Assembly (NCBI GenBank): GCA_964643605.1 | Contig: CAZXTF010000007.1 | Span: forward strand, 1 to 28,026 | DNA from: CAMTWJ01 sp964643605 | GTDB taxonomy: Bacteria; Patescibacteriota; Saccharimonadia; Saccharimonadales; 2-12-FULL-41-12 | Reading direction: 5' to 3' | Length of the DNA: 28,026 bases | Shown: positions 13,370 through 21,139 of the stretch, piece by piece | Numbering within the stretch: position 1 is the first letter of the stretch | Layout: the number at the start of each line of letters is the position of its first letter | Made by a program: the position numbers and the translations under genes | Notes under the pieces: model-generated | Told to the model about the DNA's origin: nothing | What the model saw: only the letters and a program-made list of their open reading frames with translations | The model's database searches: none

Positions 13370-13470
13370 CAGTCTAACGACTAAGAGCTCACTGCGAGTC
13401 AAGATCAACCAGATTTTGAGAGCTTTATGTGTTAAAGTAATCCGCCATTTCCAAGGCGGATTGTTTTATT
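13370..13470 (+). ncRNA. Candidate structured small RNA upstream of trmD
   Basis: This roughly 100-nt unit between khpA and trmD has a well-spaced promoter and an intrinsic terminator, and no ORF. Structure seen: an outer stem AGCTC/GAGCT (13386-13390 with 13420-13424, extended by TAA/TTA), an 8-nt one-sided bulge ACTGCGAG (13391-13398), and an 8-bp apical hairpin TCAAGATC-AACCA-GATTTTGA (13399-13419) with one G-U pair. The terminator hairpin follows. No known RNA family is recognised. It could also be the long 3' end of the khpA transcript. Confidence 0.55.
13439..13470 (+). terminator. Intrinsic terminator upstream of trmD
   Basis: The 8-bp stem AATCCGCC (13439-13446) / GGCGGATT (13455-13462) is followed by GTTTTATTT. 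It ends the khpA/small-RNA transcripts, so trmD needs its own promoter. Confidence 0.9.
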
Positions 13471-13472
13471 TA

Positions 13473-13481
13473 TGAGATAAT
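13473..13481 (+). promoter_or_regulatory. Extended -10 promoter of trmD, probably leaderless
   Basis: TGAGATAAT follows directly after the terminator. The ATG at 13490 is 8 nt downstream, so the transcript probably starts at or one base before the start codon. No Shine-Dalgarno site is present. Confidence 0.5.
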
Positions 13482-13489
13482 TATAAGCA

Positions 13490-14140
13490 ATGAAGATATT
13501 TTTTATTAGTTTGTTCCCAGAGATGTTCCCGAGTGTTATGGAGACAAGCATGTTATTTAAGGCCAAAGACAAAGGCCTTGCAGATTTTAGCTATGTTAAT
13601 TTGCGAGATTTTGGTATTGGCCCAAGAAAGCAGGTAGACGATACGCCGTACGGTGGCGGAGATGGCATGCTCTTAAAGCCGGAGCCACTAACAGCGGCTA
13701 TAAAGTATGCAAAAGAGCAGTCTCCAGAAGCGAAGGTAATCCTCATGACGCCTCGTGGTAAGCGCTACACCCAGGCTCAGGCTAAAGCACTGGCAGAGGA
13801 AGATAAAGATCTTATTTTTGTTTGTGCACGATATGAAGGTTATGACGAGCGAATTGTAAAATATGTAGATCAACAGATTTCGATAGGTGATTATGTGCTA
13901 ACTGGCGGAGAGTTGCCAGCTATGATTGTGGCAGATAGTGTAGTGCGGCTAATACCGGGTGTGCTAGGGGGAGAAACAAGTGCCGAGATTGAAAGCTTTA
14001 GTGATGGTAAAACTCTGGAATTCCCGCAGTATACTCGACCGGAAGAGTTTGAAGACGAGAAAGTCCCGGATGTGCTTTTGAGCGGGCACCACGGTGAGAT
14101 AGACAAGTGGCGCAAAGACAACCAAGTCCAAGCTGATTAG
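13490..14140 (+). CDS. trmD: tRNA (guanine-N1)-methyltransferase TrmD, short
   Basis: TrmD methylates G37 next to the anticodon, using S-adenosylmethionine, to prevent frameshifting. The SPOUT trefoil-knot signatures are complete: DDTPYGGGDGM (N-terminal half), CARYEGYDERI, SIGDYVLTGGE and LEFPQYTRP, followed by VPDVLLSGHHGEIDKWR. The protein has 216 residues against 255 in E. coli because it stops shortly after HHGEIDKWR; the last helices of the C-terminal tRNA-binding domain are missing. rimM, normally its neighbour, is absent here. Its stop overlaps the stop of the convergent CNNM gene by 3 nt. Confidence 0.95.
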   Translation: MKIFFISLFPEMFPSVMETSMLFKAKDKGLADFSYVNLRDFGIGPRKQVDDTPYGGGDGMLLKPEPLTAAIKYAKEQSPEAKVILMTPRGKRYTQAQAKALAEEDKDLIFVCARYEGYDERIVKYVDQQISIGDYVLTGGELPAMIVADSVVRLIPGVLGGETSAEIESFSDGKTLEFPQYTRPEEFEDEKVPDVLLSGHHGEIDKWRKDNQVQAD

Positions 14141-15129
14141 CGACGGTTTGTGGCGTGGTCTGACTCGTCGATAATTTCTTGACCGATAATTTCTTCAATC
14201 ATGTCTTCGATAGTAATTATCCCTATAATTTTGTCGTTTTTTTCGACAGGAATAAGGTGGGTATGAGCAGCGATGAATCTGCGGAACATTGTGTCGAGCG
14301 CAGTTCGGCTGCCAACTAACTTTGTGGGATGTATAGGTAGTTCCTCAATTGGGTAGCTTTGTTCGTCGAAGTCGATATCTACCAAATCTTTCATGCGTAA
14401 AATTCCGTAACAGCTTGAGAGATTTTTGTTGAAGATAGGAATGCGACTGTAGTTAGCTGCCTTGATCTCATCAATTTTTTTGTCATCAATGATATCTTTA
14501 TATTCTATCCAGTAGACGTTCTCTATGGGTGTCATGATATTCGATACTTTTTTCTCACTTAGCTGCAAGGCCCCTTTGATAATCTCGACTTCGCTTTCAT
14601 CAAGTTCGCTGGCAGCTTCTTTGCCAAGGTGCTCGCTAATCATAAGTCCTAGCTCTCGGCGTGTGTGCAAGCGATTACTCTCGTCTGAACCATCGCCAAA
14701 AAGTTTGTCCATAATAAGCTGTAATGGCTTGGCAATTGGGAAGGTGATAATAATCATGAATCTGAGAAGCCATACAAAACGGGCGCAAAAAGATAACGCT
14801 CGTCTAACAAATAAGGCTTGTGGCAAAAGCTCTCCAAAAACTACCAGGAGCAAGGTGCTAATAATACCGGCGACAAAACCATTGAGCTGATCGCTCAGGA
14901 CAATGGCGGTTGCTGAAGCAAAGCCAACGTTGGAAAGTAGAATTGCCGCTAGAGTAAGGTGAGCATTCTCTCGGAGAGGCAAAACTTTTTTTGCTTGCTT
15001 ATTGCCTATCTTTGCCTTGCGCCGTAGCTCGCCCAGATTGAGCGACATTATGGCGATGTTAAGCCCAGAACAAACAGCTGCCGAGGTAAGCAGGAGAAAA
15101 GTTATAAGAACCGTTACTTCAGATCCCAT
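14137..15129 (-). CDS. CNNM/CorC-type membrane protein with CBS domains
   Basis: Proteins of this type (DUF21 membrane domain plus CBS pair) are linked to magnesium or other divalent cation export and were often called hemolysin C. The 330-residue protein has an N-terminal signal-like helix (VTVLITFLLLTSAAVCSGL), the DUF21 core with about four membrane segments (to about residue 150), a linker, then two CBS motifs (about 200-320), including MTPIENVYWI, YSRIPIFNKN, GILRMKDLVD and IIGIITIEDMIEEIIGQEI. No C-terminal CorC_HlyC domain is present. Its own extended -10 promoter lies in the 29-nt gap after the aldehyde dehydrogenase gene. Cation specificity is not readable. Confidence 0.9.
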   Translation of the reverse strand: MGSEVTVLITFLLLTSAAVCSGLNIAIMSLNLGELRRKAKIGNKQAKKVLPLRENAHLTLAAILLSNVGFASATAIVLSDQLNGFVAGIISTLLLVVFGELLPQALFVRRALSFCARFVWLLRFMIIITFPIAKPLQLIMDKLFGDGSDESNRLHTRRELGLMISEHLGKEAASELDESEVEIIKGALQLSEKKVSNIMTPIENVYWIEYKDIIDDKKIDEIKAANYSRIPIFNKNLSSCYGILRMKDLVDIDFDEQSYPIEELPIHPTKLVGSRTALDTMFRRFIAAHTHLIPVEKNDKIIGIITIEDMIEEIIGQEIIDESDHATNRR

Positions 15130-15140
15130 GTAGTCAGCTT

Positions 15141-15149
15141 ATTATAGCA
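15141..15149 (-). promoter_or_regulatory. Extended -10 promoter of the CNNM gene
   Basis: On the minus strand the sequence is TGCTATAAT, identical to the LysM-like gene promoter. The predicted start is about 4 nt before the ATG at 15129, so the mRNA is almost leaderless and independent of the upstream operon. Confidence 0.65.
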
Positions 15150-15158
15150 GGAGGTACG

Positions 15159-16520
15159 TTATTTTATCCAGACGGTTTTGGTATTTACGAATTCTTTAAT
15201 GCCGTGGGAGGATAGCTCCCGCCCATAGCCCGATTTTTTGACACCGCCAAATGGCAAACGAGGGTCTGACTTGACCTGGTGGTTGATAAACACACTACCA
15301 GACTCGATCTGACTAGCTATATTTTTTGCTCGTTCAATGTTGGCACTAAAAATGGTTGCACCCAAGCCGTAGATACTCGAGTTAGCAATGGCAATAGCTT
15401 CTTCTTCGTCCTCGACAACTATTACGGGGAGAGCGGGGCCAAATGTTTCTTCGTGATACACTGGCATGTCTGCAGTGACGTTAGTTATGACAGTTGGCAA
15501 ATAGTAGTATCCTTGTGGGTTGCCACGCTTACCGCCTGTTACAACTGTTGCACCCAGCTCAACGGACTTATTGATTTGCTTTTCAATATCTTCTACCATC
15601 TGCGAATTGGTGAGCGGACCAACATCAGTTTTTGGATCGGTCGGGTCTCCAACAACAAGTTTCTCCACCTCTTTTTTAAGTTTTTCTGTAAATTCTGTGG
15701 CAACTGACTCATGTACGATAAAGCGCTTTGCAGCAATACAGCTTTGCCCAGCGTTGAATTGCATTCGGGCACTTACTGCGCTTGTAGCTGCTGCTGATAC
15801 GTCAGCATCTTCGAGCACGATAAACGGATCACTGCCGCCAAGTTCTAGAACTGTCTTTTTTATCTCTTCACCAGCTGTTTTGGCAACCTGGCTGCCAGCA
15901 TATTCGCTACCGGTTAACGTGACAGCTTTTACTCGTTCGTCTCGGATTATTGCCTCGACCTTACCCGAGCCAATAGCTAGATTAACAAAAGCTCCTTTTG
16001 GAAAGCCAGCGGCTGTAAAAATATCTTCGATAGCTTGGGCGCTTAACTGTACGTTACTTGCATGCTTTAGTACACCAACGTTTCCGGCCATCAGCGCAGG
16101 GGCTGCGAATCGAAAGACTTGCCAGAAGGGGAAGTTCCACGGCATTACTGCGAGTACAATACCGATAGGGTCGTGACGCACAAAGCTTTCGGTAGCATCG
16201 GTTGGGATAGTCTCGGGCCCTAAAAATTCTTCGGCATTCTCGGCGTAGTAGTCGCAAGCCAGTGCTGATTTTTCAATCTCTGCTTCGGAGGCAGAAAGTG
16301 TTTTGCCTACCTCGTTGGTGATAATCTTTGCATACTTTGCTTTGTTGGTGCGCAGTTCTTCGGCAGCCTTTTTCATGAGTTTTGCTCGCTCAGCGTAACT
16401 CACAAATTTCCAAGAATCATATGTTGCCTGCGCCTCGGTAAGTTTTTGCTCTATCTGCTCACTCGTGAGTTCGTCAATCTCTGCGATTAGTTCTAAGTTT
16501 GCGGGGTTTATAGATTTCAT
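15159..16520 (-). CDS. NAD(P)-dependent aldehyde dehydrogenase, succinate-semialdehyde type
   Basis: Aldehyde dehydrogenases of this type oxidise succinic semialdehyde to succinate. The 453-residue protein carries MPWNFPFWQVFRFAAPALMA and KHASNV, typical of the cyanobacterial and YneI/Sad-like SSADH subfamily, the catalytic Glu in LELGGSDP (about 225), catalytic Cys in GQSCIAAKRF (about 261), EETFGP, and the C-terminal VKSDPRLPFGG/KSGYGREL segment. It starts 5 nt after the acetolactate-synthase-like gene; its Shine-Dalgarno AGGAGAA lies in that gene's last codons, so the two are co-transcribed. The pairing mirrors the 2-oxoglutarate decarboxylase/SSADH gene pair of cyanobacteria. Substrate assignment is inferred from family and context. 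Confidence 0.92.
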   Translation of the reverse strand: MKSINPANLELIAEIDELTSEQIEQKLTEAQATYDSWKFVSYAERAKLMKKAAEELRTNKAKYAKIITNEVGKTLSASEAEIEKSALACDYYAENAEEFLGPETIPTDATESFVRHDPIGIVLAVMPWNFPFWQVFRFAAPALMAGNVGVLKHASNVQLSAQAIEDIFTAAGFPKGAFVNLAIGSGKVEAIIRDERVKAVTLTGSEYAGSQVAKTAGEEIKKTVLELGGSDPFIVLEDADVSAAATSAVSARMQFNAGQSCIAAKRFIVHESVATEFTEKLKKEVEKLVVGDPTDPKTDVGPLTNSQMVEDIEKQINKSVELGATVVTGGKRGNPQGYYYLPTVITNVTADMPVYHEETFGPALPVIVVEDEEEAIAIANSSIYGLGATIFSANIERAKNIASQIESGSVFINHQVKSDPRLPFGGVKKSGYGRELSSHGIKEFVNTKTVWIK

Positions 16521-16525
16521 AGAAA

Positions 16526-18154
16526 TTATTCTCCTGTGCGTTTTGCTAGATTACTCGCAATCAGTTCGACATTTTCGGAATAGTCGATTGGGATATCGAG
16601 GATATGAATACCTGGCGCATCAATAACGTGTTGCAATACTGGTTTTAGCTGGGCAGCTTCCGTAATCTTGTAGCCTTTGGCTCCAAAGCTCTCGGCTAGT
16701 TTTACAAAATCTGGGTTGGTGAAGGTTAGCCCAAAGTCTGCAAGGCCCATGTCTGCTTGTTTCCACTTAATCATGCCGTAGCCACTATCGTTGAGAACAA
16801 TAACAACGAGATCAAGATTAAGGCGTTTGGCAGTTTCTAGGTCTGCAAGGTTCATCATAAAACCACCATCTCCAGCTACTACCACCACTTTTTTATCAGG
16901 ATTAAGTAACTTCGCTGCCATACCAACGGGCAATCCAGCTCCCATAGTTGCTAGCGCATTGTCGAGTAGCACAGTATTCTGCAAATAAGCAGGATAATTA
17001 CGGGCAATCCAAATTTTATACATGCCATTATCAAGTGAGAGAATACCGTCTTTTGGTACAATCTCTCTCAGCTCTCGCACAAATCTTTGAGGTTTGATCG
17101 GTGCATTATCGCTGTTTGTCTTGTCAGCTATATCGGCCTCTAGCTTTTCTTTTTGAGTCAAGAATTCCGAAAAATCCCAATGACTTTGCGGGGCTATCTG
17201 TTCGCTCATTGCCCAGAGTGCATAGGAAATGTCGCCGATTACTTCAACGAGGGGTGTGTATACAGCATCAATATCTGCAGAATAGAAGTTGATATGAACA
17301 ATATTCTTATGGTTCAAAACAGGTGGTTTTTCGGTAATATCGTGGCCAATCATAATCACCAGGTCGGCAGCCGCAAGTGCACTGTGTACAAAGTCTTTGT
17401 CGCTGAGGGCAGTAGTACCGATAAATAATTCTGAACTCTCATCTTCTACGCCTTTACCCATTTGTGTTGTGACAAAGGGAATCTTGGTTTTTTCTATAAA
17501 ATTACCAAGTTGTTTGTGAATAAGCTTTCGGTTGGCACCGTTGGCAATAACAATGATTGGCTTTTTGGCTTTTTCGACTACGTTAACAACCGCATCAATA
17601 CTTGTCTGGTCAGGTACTGGCCGGCGAAGTTTCTTCCACTCGATTGGTTCGGCTTCACTAGTTTCTTCAGCGATATCTTCGGGAAGCTCAAGATGGACTG
17701 CACCAGGACGCTCTTTCTCAGCAGTACGGATAGCCTGGTATACGGTGCTCGGTATACGGTCGGCGCTCACAATAGTTTCGGCCATTTTAGTAATTGGCTT
17801 CATCATACCCACTACATCAATAATTTGGAACTTACCTTGTTTGCTTTTCTTGATTGGCTTTTGACCAGTAATAACCAAGAGCGGCATACCACCAAGTTGA
17901 GCATACGCTACACCAGTAACGAGATTTGTTGCCCCAGGCCCCAGCGTAGATAAAGCTACTCCAACTCGGCCCGTGAGCCGACCTACGGTAGCTGCCATAA
18001 AGACGGCTGTTTGTTCATCCCGGGTGGTGACTAGTTGAATCGAAGAGTTTCGGAGTGCCTCTACAAAAGCTAAGTTTTCTTCGCCTGGCACGCCAAAAAC
18101 ATAGGCAACACCAGATGATTCAAGACTTTTAACAAAAAGATCAGCTGCTTTCAA
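16526..18154 (-). CDS. TPP-dependent enzyme, acetolactate synthase-like, possible 2-oxoglutarate decarboxylase
   Basis: The 542-residue protein has the three-domain layout of acetolactate synthase and related decarboxylases: N-terminal pyrimidine-binding domain with VFGVPGEENL and catalytic Glu in RDEQTAVFMA, LSTLGPGATN, a central domain, and the C-terminal ThDP/Mg motif GDGGFMMN through LNDSGYG (about 425-458). No regulatory small subunit is nearby and no other branched-chain amino-acid gene, so valine synthesis is unlikely. Directly downstream is an SSADH-like gene, the arrangement in which a cyanobacterial acetolactate-synthase-like protein acts as 2-oxoglutarate decarboxylase. That function, rather than catabolic acetolactate formation, is inferred. 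The start is TTG, supported by AGGA 8 nt upstream that abuts the stop of the preceding gene. Confidence 0.9.
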   Translation of the reverse strand: MKAADLFVKSLESSGVAYVFGVPGEENLAFVEALRNSSIQLVTTRDEQTAVFMAATVGRLTGRVGVALSTLGPGATNLVTGVAYAQLGGMPLLVITGQKPIKKSKQGKFQIIDVVGMMKPITKMAETIVSADRIPSTVYQAIRTAEKERPGAVHLELPEDIAEETSEAEPIEWKKLRRPVPDQTSIDAVVNVVEKAKKPIIVIANGANRKLIHKQLGNFIEKTKIPFVTTQMGKGVEDESSELFIGTTALSDKDFVHSALAAADLVIMIGHDITEKPPVLNHKNIVHINFYSADIDAVYTPLVEVIGDISYALWAMSEQIAPQSHWDFSEFLTQKEKLEADIADKTNSDNAPIKPQRFVRELREIVPKDGILSLDNGMYKIWIARNYPAYLQNTVLLDNALATMGAGLPVGMAAKLLNPDKKVVVVAGDGGFMMNLADLETAKRLNLDLVVIVLNDSGYGMIKWKQADMGLADFGLTFTNPDFVKLAESFGAKGYKITEAAQLKPVLQHVIDAPGIHILDIPIDYSENVELIASNLAKRTGE

Positions 18155-18164
18155 TTGTGTTGTC

Positions 18165-18824
18165 CTACGCTGTAGCTTTCATTTTTTTCTTAAGTGCAGG
18201 ATAAATACTTACCTGGCCACCGTACTGGATAAAGGCACTAATAGGCATAATGATAGTTGAAGCAACAAGCAATAGGAACAAAACGAGTAGATTATTTTTG
18301 GTTTGCTTTTTTGAGAAGTCTACTGCTTCTTTGGCGGTTACATCTTTATCAAATACAACCAGCGGAGCCATTGTGTACCGACAGATTGCCCGAATACCGG
18401 GGACAATTAATAGTATCAGACCGCCTAAAACTTTCAGGGCAATTCGGATATACATTTCGAGCAGTACCCAAAATTTCTCTTTAGTTTTATTGAAAGCTTC
18501 TGTGATGGGTGGTGTCTCACCCTTTATAGCTGAATAGGTGATGTATGAAATCATCCCCTGAACGAACACGCTAATTATGACGATCAGTACAAATATAAGG
18601 GAAAATAAGATTGCAAAAGTTAAAAATTCGGTGCCACTAGAGGCTTGAAATGGGGCAGGATTTGCGCCCGATGATGACCCGCTTCCACCACGACTAGTAC
18701 TATTTGAAATAGCACCAAGCATGCTGATAATAATCAAAAACCAAGAAAATTTGGGGTTTACTTTATACAGTTTTGAAATACCATCAATAATAAGATTTAT
18801 TCGGCCCTGTTCTTTTTCTGCCAC
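18165..18824 (-). CDS. Hypothetical multi-pass membrane protein
   Basis: Family not recognised with confidence. The product has 219 residues and about five hydrophobic segments (about 27-40, 68-92, 125-142, 178-200), with a Gly/Ser-rich loop (45-58) after the first. The late motif FDKDVTAKEAVDFSKKQTKNN resembles the A/S-rich loop of DUF975-like membrane proteins. Start choice: GTG at 18824 has AAGGAG (18836-18831) 6 nt upstream; an upstream in-frame TTG at 18845 would overlap the SOD gene by 11 nt and lacks such a site. The Shine-Dalgarno overlaps the SOD stop codon, so translation is coupled. Confidence 0.78.
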   Translation of the reverse strand: MAEKEQGRINLIIDGISKLYKVNPKFSWFLIIISMLGAISNSTSRGGSGSSSGANPAPFQASSGTEFLTFAILFSLIFVLIVIISVFVQGMISYITYSAIKGETPPITEAFNKTKEKFWVLLEMYIRIALKVLGGLILLIVPGIRAICRYTMAPLVVFDKDVTAKEAVDFSKKQTKNNLLVLFLLLVASTIIMPISAFIQYGGQVSIYPALKKKMKATA

Positions 18825-18830
18825 AATCTG

Positions 18831-18836
18831 CTCCTT
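18831..18836 (-). promoter_or_regulatory. Shine-Dalgarno site that decides the GTG start at 18824
   Basis: On the minus strand AAGGAG, overlapping the TAA stop of the superoxide dismutase gene, lies 6 nt before GTG 18824. Confidence 0.7.
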
Positions 18837-19440
18837 ATGATCCAACGTTAGTGAGGCGTGTTTCTACTACTTCCCAGTTTACTACATTCCACCAAGCATC
18901 AATATATTCTGGGCGCTTGTTTTGATACTTTAAGTAGTACGCATGCTCCCATACGTCGAGTCCAAGGAGGGGAGTTTGCCCCTTTGCGAGTGGGCTATCT
19001 TGGTTTGCTGTTGAAGTAATGCCAAGTGCCCCATTGGTATCTACTAACCAGGCCCATCCAGAGCCAAAGCGGTTAGCTGCTGCCTCGCTAAACATAGTTT
19101 TAAATTCATCTAAGCTGCCAAAAGATTTCTCTAATGTAGCTTGTAATTCGGTGCTAATATCTTTGCCGCTTGGTGTCATGCTTTCCCAGAATAAGGTGTG
19201 GTTATGATGGCCCCCGCCATGATTATTGACTGCTGTCTGTATGTCTTCGGGCAAATCAGGTAAATTCCTTAGAAGGTCAGCAATATTTTTGCTTAAAAGA
19301 TCGGGAGAGTCTTTTAAGGCAGCATTGAGCTTATCGATGTATGTTTGATGATGCTTAGTGTAGTGAATCTCCATAGTTTCAGCATCAATGTATGGCTCGA
19401 GTGCATCATAATTATAGGCAAGTTTTGGTAATGTAAACAT
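18835..19440 (-). CDS. sodA: Superoxide dismutase, Fe/Mn family
   Basis: This enzyme converts superoxide to oxygen and hydrogen peroxide. All four metal ligands are visible in the 201-residue protein: His26 (IHYTKHH), His81 (HHNHTLFW), Asp162 and His166 (LDVWEHAYYLKY). NQDSPL followed by TPLLGLDVWEH is closer to the Mn-type pattern, but metal choice cannot be fixed from sequence. A GGAGG site lies 9-10 nt before ATG. It heads a minus-strand run with the membrane protein, the TPP enzyme and the aldehyde dehydrogenase. A SOD in such a reduced genome suggests exposure to oxygen. Confidence 0.96.
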   Translation of the reverse strand: MFTLPKLAYNYDALEPYIDAETMEIHYTKHHQTYIDKLNAALKDSPDLLSKNIADLLRNLPDLPEDIQTAVNNHGGGHHNHTLFWESMTPSGKDISTELQATLEKSFGSLDEFKTMFSEAAANRFGSGWAWLVDTNGALGITSTANQDSPLAKGQTPLLGLDVWEHAYYLKYQNKRPEYIDAWWNVVNWEVVETRLTNVGS

Positions 19441-19469
19441 AATCTAGTCCTCCGTTTTGTTCTGGTAAT

Positions 19470-19475
19470 AGTATA
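19470..19475 (-). promoter_or_regulatory. Possible -10 box of the SOD operon
   Basis: TATACT on the minus strand, about 30 nt upstream of the ATG and upstream of the GGAGG site. No convincing -35 and no TGn extension, so this is tentative. Confidence 0.35.
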
Positions 19476-19524
19476 TCCTAAAAATGACGTTTCAGGACTT
19501 CCGGGCAATAAAGCGACAGAAACC

Positions 19525-19554
19525 TTGTAAAAACACCTTATTCTAGCGTACAAT
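19525..19554 (+). promoter_or_regulatory. Promoter of the pilin-like operon
   Basis: -35 TTGTAA (19525-19530), 18-bp spacer and -10 TACAAT (19549-19554). The predicted leader is about 13 nt with no clear Shine-Dalgarno site. Confidence 0.55.
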
Positions 19555-19573
19555 TTAGATTAAGATTCCTCTT

Positions 19574-21139
19574 ATGTCTAAAGCTAATAACGAGCGTGGG
19601 TACACTTTGGTTGAGCTAATGATGGCTATCTTTGTGATGGGTATCATTGCTGTTAGTACGTTTCAGTTATTTACGGCTTTGGTAAATAGCGCTCTGGTTG
19701 CCAAGAAAAAGGCAATTGCGTTGTCTTTGGCAACGAATCAGATGGAGCATCTAAAATCTTTGCCATATAACAATCTTGCGGTGCAGGGCGGCGGTATCGT
19801 TGCCACAAATCCGTTGCCAGCTTCTCAGACTATAAAAAATTCGGGAATTTCCTATAGAGTTGAAACGTCAATCCACTATGCGGACGATGCATATGATGGC
19901 TGTGGGTCTTACCCAAATGTAACTTTGAAACAACAATACTGCAAGAACTTTCCTCCGCCTACCAGCATGACTAATGTAACAGATACAAACCCTGCAGATT
20001 ATAAAATGGTAAATGTCACAGTAAAAAGCCTATCTGGTGTGGCTCTTGCCAGTATAGATACACAAATATCAGCTCGAGTGGCAGAGACAGCGAGCAATAC
20101 TGGGGCAATTTTTGTTCGTATTATCGATGCAAATGGTAACCCTATACCTGGAGCAACTGCTCGGGTTACAAACACTACAACAACACCTAATGTTGATGTG
20201 TCGGATGTAACTGACTCTGGTGGTATAGCTATATTTTACGGTTTACCGTCCGATACCGGGTACGACTATAGAGTAGAGGGAAGCTTTAGCGGATACTCAA
20301 CCTTGTTCACTATACCGCCATCAGGCTCGCTTGTTCCAACATATCCAAACTTGCAACTATTATCCCAGCAGTCCTCGTATTCAACACTTACTCTAAAACC
20401 AATGAATTCGAATAGTATGGTGGTTGAGGCTGTTGATCTCAACGGCAATCCTCTTGCCAATCTACGTGTTTACATAAAGGGTGGATATAAGAGATATACA
20501 GCACCAACGAACACAAGCTACTACTATGATAATCTCTCTCCAGATACACGACTTACGACCAATGCAAGTGGCCAAGGTGCAGTTACTAATCTTGTACCAG
20601 ACGACTACTTCTTCTGTGGAGATGCAGGGGCAACAAGTTGTCAGATTGGCTCAACTACCTATTACCTCGGAGCTGCAGTGCCGTACGGAGGAGTTAGTCC
20701 GTTTAGCCCAATTCAGGTGCCTACTTATTTAGCTTCTTCACCGCCGGCTACTGTCTTTCCGTATGCAGGGAACGACTATATGCAAAAAGTACGGCTAATC
20801 TTCTCGACCTTTAGTAATGCTCCTCGGGTTACCTCAGTTACACCATATGAGGCAGACAAAGCTACCTCAAATATGAACGCTTACGTATTTCAGATAAAGG
20901 GTGCTAACTTACCTTGTAGCTCGTCTGCATCTTCGTGTAGTACGACTGTTCGATTATTGCAGGGTAGCTCTACCTTTACCGCAAGTTGTACTGGTAATAG
21001 TTCTGGGGTGCAGCTAAACTGTACGGTTAATCTTTCTGCAGCTGCTGTTGGCTGGACCCAGCTTCAGGTAACTGCCAATAGCAGAACGCTAACTTTGCCA
21101 GCGGCCCCCCCATATGGAGGTATCAATGTTGCTCCGTAG
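19574..21139 (+). CDS. Large type IV pilin-like protein with Cna-B/CarboxypepD-like and IPT-like domains
   Basis: The N-terminus is a class III signal peptide: a short leader ending in Gly9, then YTLVELM with Glu14 at the +5 position and a hydrophobic helix (10-32), so a prepilin peptidase should process it. The total length (521 residues) is far above ordinary pilins. After the pilin head come two beta-rich domains with the carboxypeptidase-regulatory/Cna-B-like pattern: DANGNPIPGATARV ... DSGGIAIFYGLP (about 176-245) and DLNGNPLANLRVYI ... ASGQGAVTNLVPDDY (about 278-350). A final domain (about 418-520) begins APRVTSVTP and fits an IPT/TIG-like fold. These are typical of adhesins. It is first of three pilin-like genes; the next gene overlaps its end. 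A tip adhesin or minor pilin is likely. Confidence 0.85.
   Translation: MSKANNERGYTLVELMMAIFVMGIIAVSTFQLFTALVNSALVAKKKAIALSLATNQMEHLKSLPYNNLAVQGGGIVATNPLPASQTIKNSGISYRVETSIHYADDAYDGCGSYPNVTLKQQYCKNFPPPTSMTNVTDTNPADYKMVNVTVKSLSGVALASIDTQISARVAETASNTGAIFVRIIDANGNPIPGATARVTNTTTTPNVDVSDVTDSGGIAIFYGLPSDTGYDYRVEGSFSGYSTLFTIPPSGSLVPTYPNLQLLSQQSSYSTLTLKPMNSNSMVVEAVDLNGNPLANLRVYIKGGYKRYTAPTNTSYYYDNLSPDTRLTTNASGQGAVTNLVPDDYFFCGDAGATSCQIGSTTYYLGAAVPYGGVSPFSPIQVPTYLASSPPATVFPYAGNDYMQKVRLIFSTFSNAPRVTSVTPYEADKATSNMNAYVFQIKGANLPCSSSASSCSTTVRLLQGSSTFTASCTGNSSGVQLNCTVNLSAAAVGWTQLQVTANSRTLTLPAAPPYGGINVAP
21116..21120 (+). promoter_or_regulatory. Shine-Dalgarno site that decides the start at 21126
   Basis: GGAGG 5 nt before ATG 21126. 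The upstream in-frame ATG at 21114 overlaps this site and is less likely. Confidence 0.75.

Noticed and set aside
15520..16176. 218-codon reading frame opposite the aldehyde dehydrogenase gene
   Set aside because: It lies antisense within a strong, well-conserved gene and has no recognisable domain or ribosome site; the same holds for other long antisense frames inside ligA, leuS and the TPP enzyme gene.
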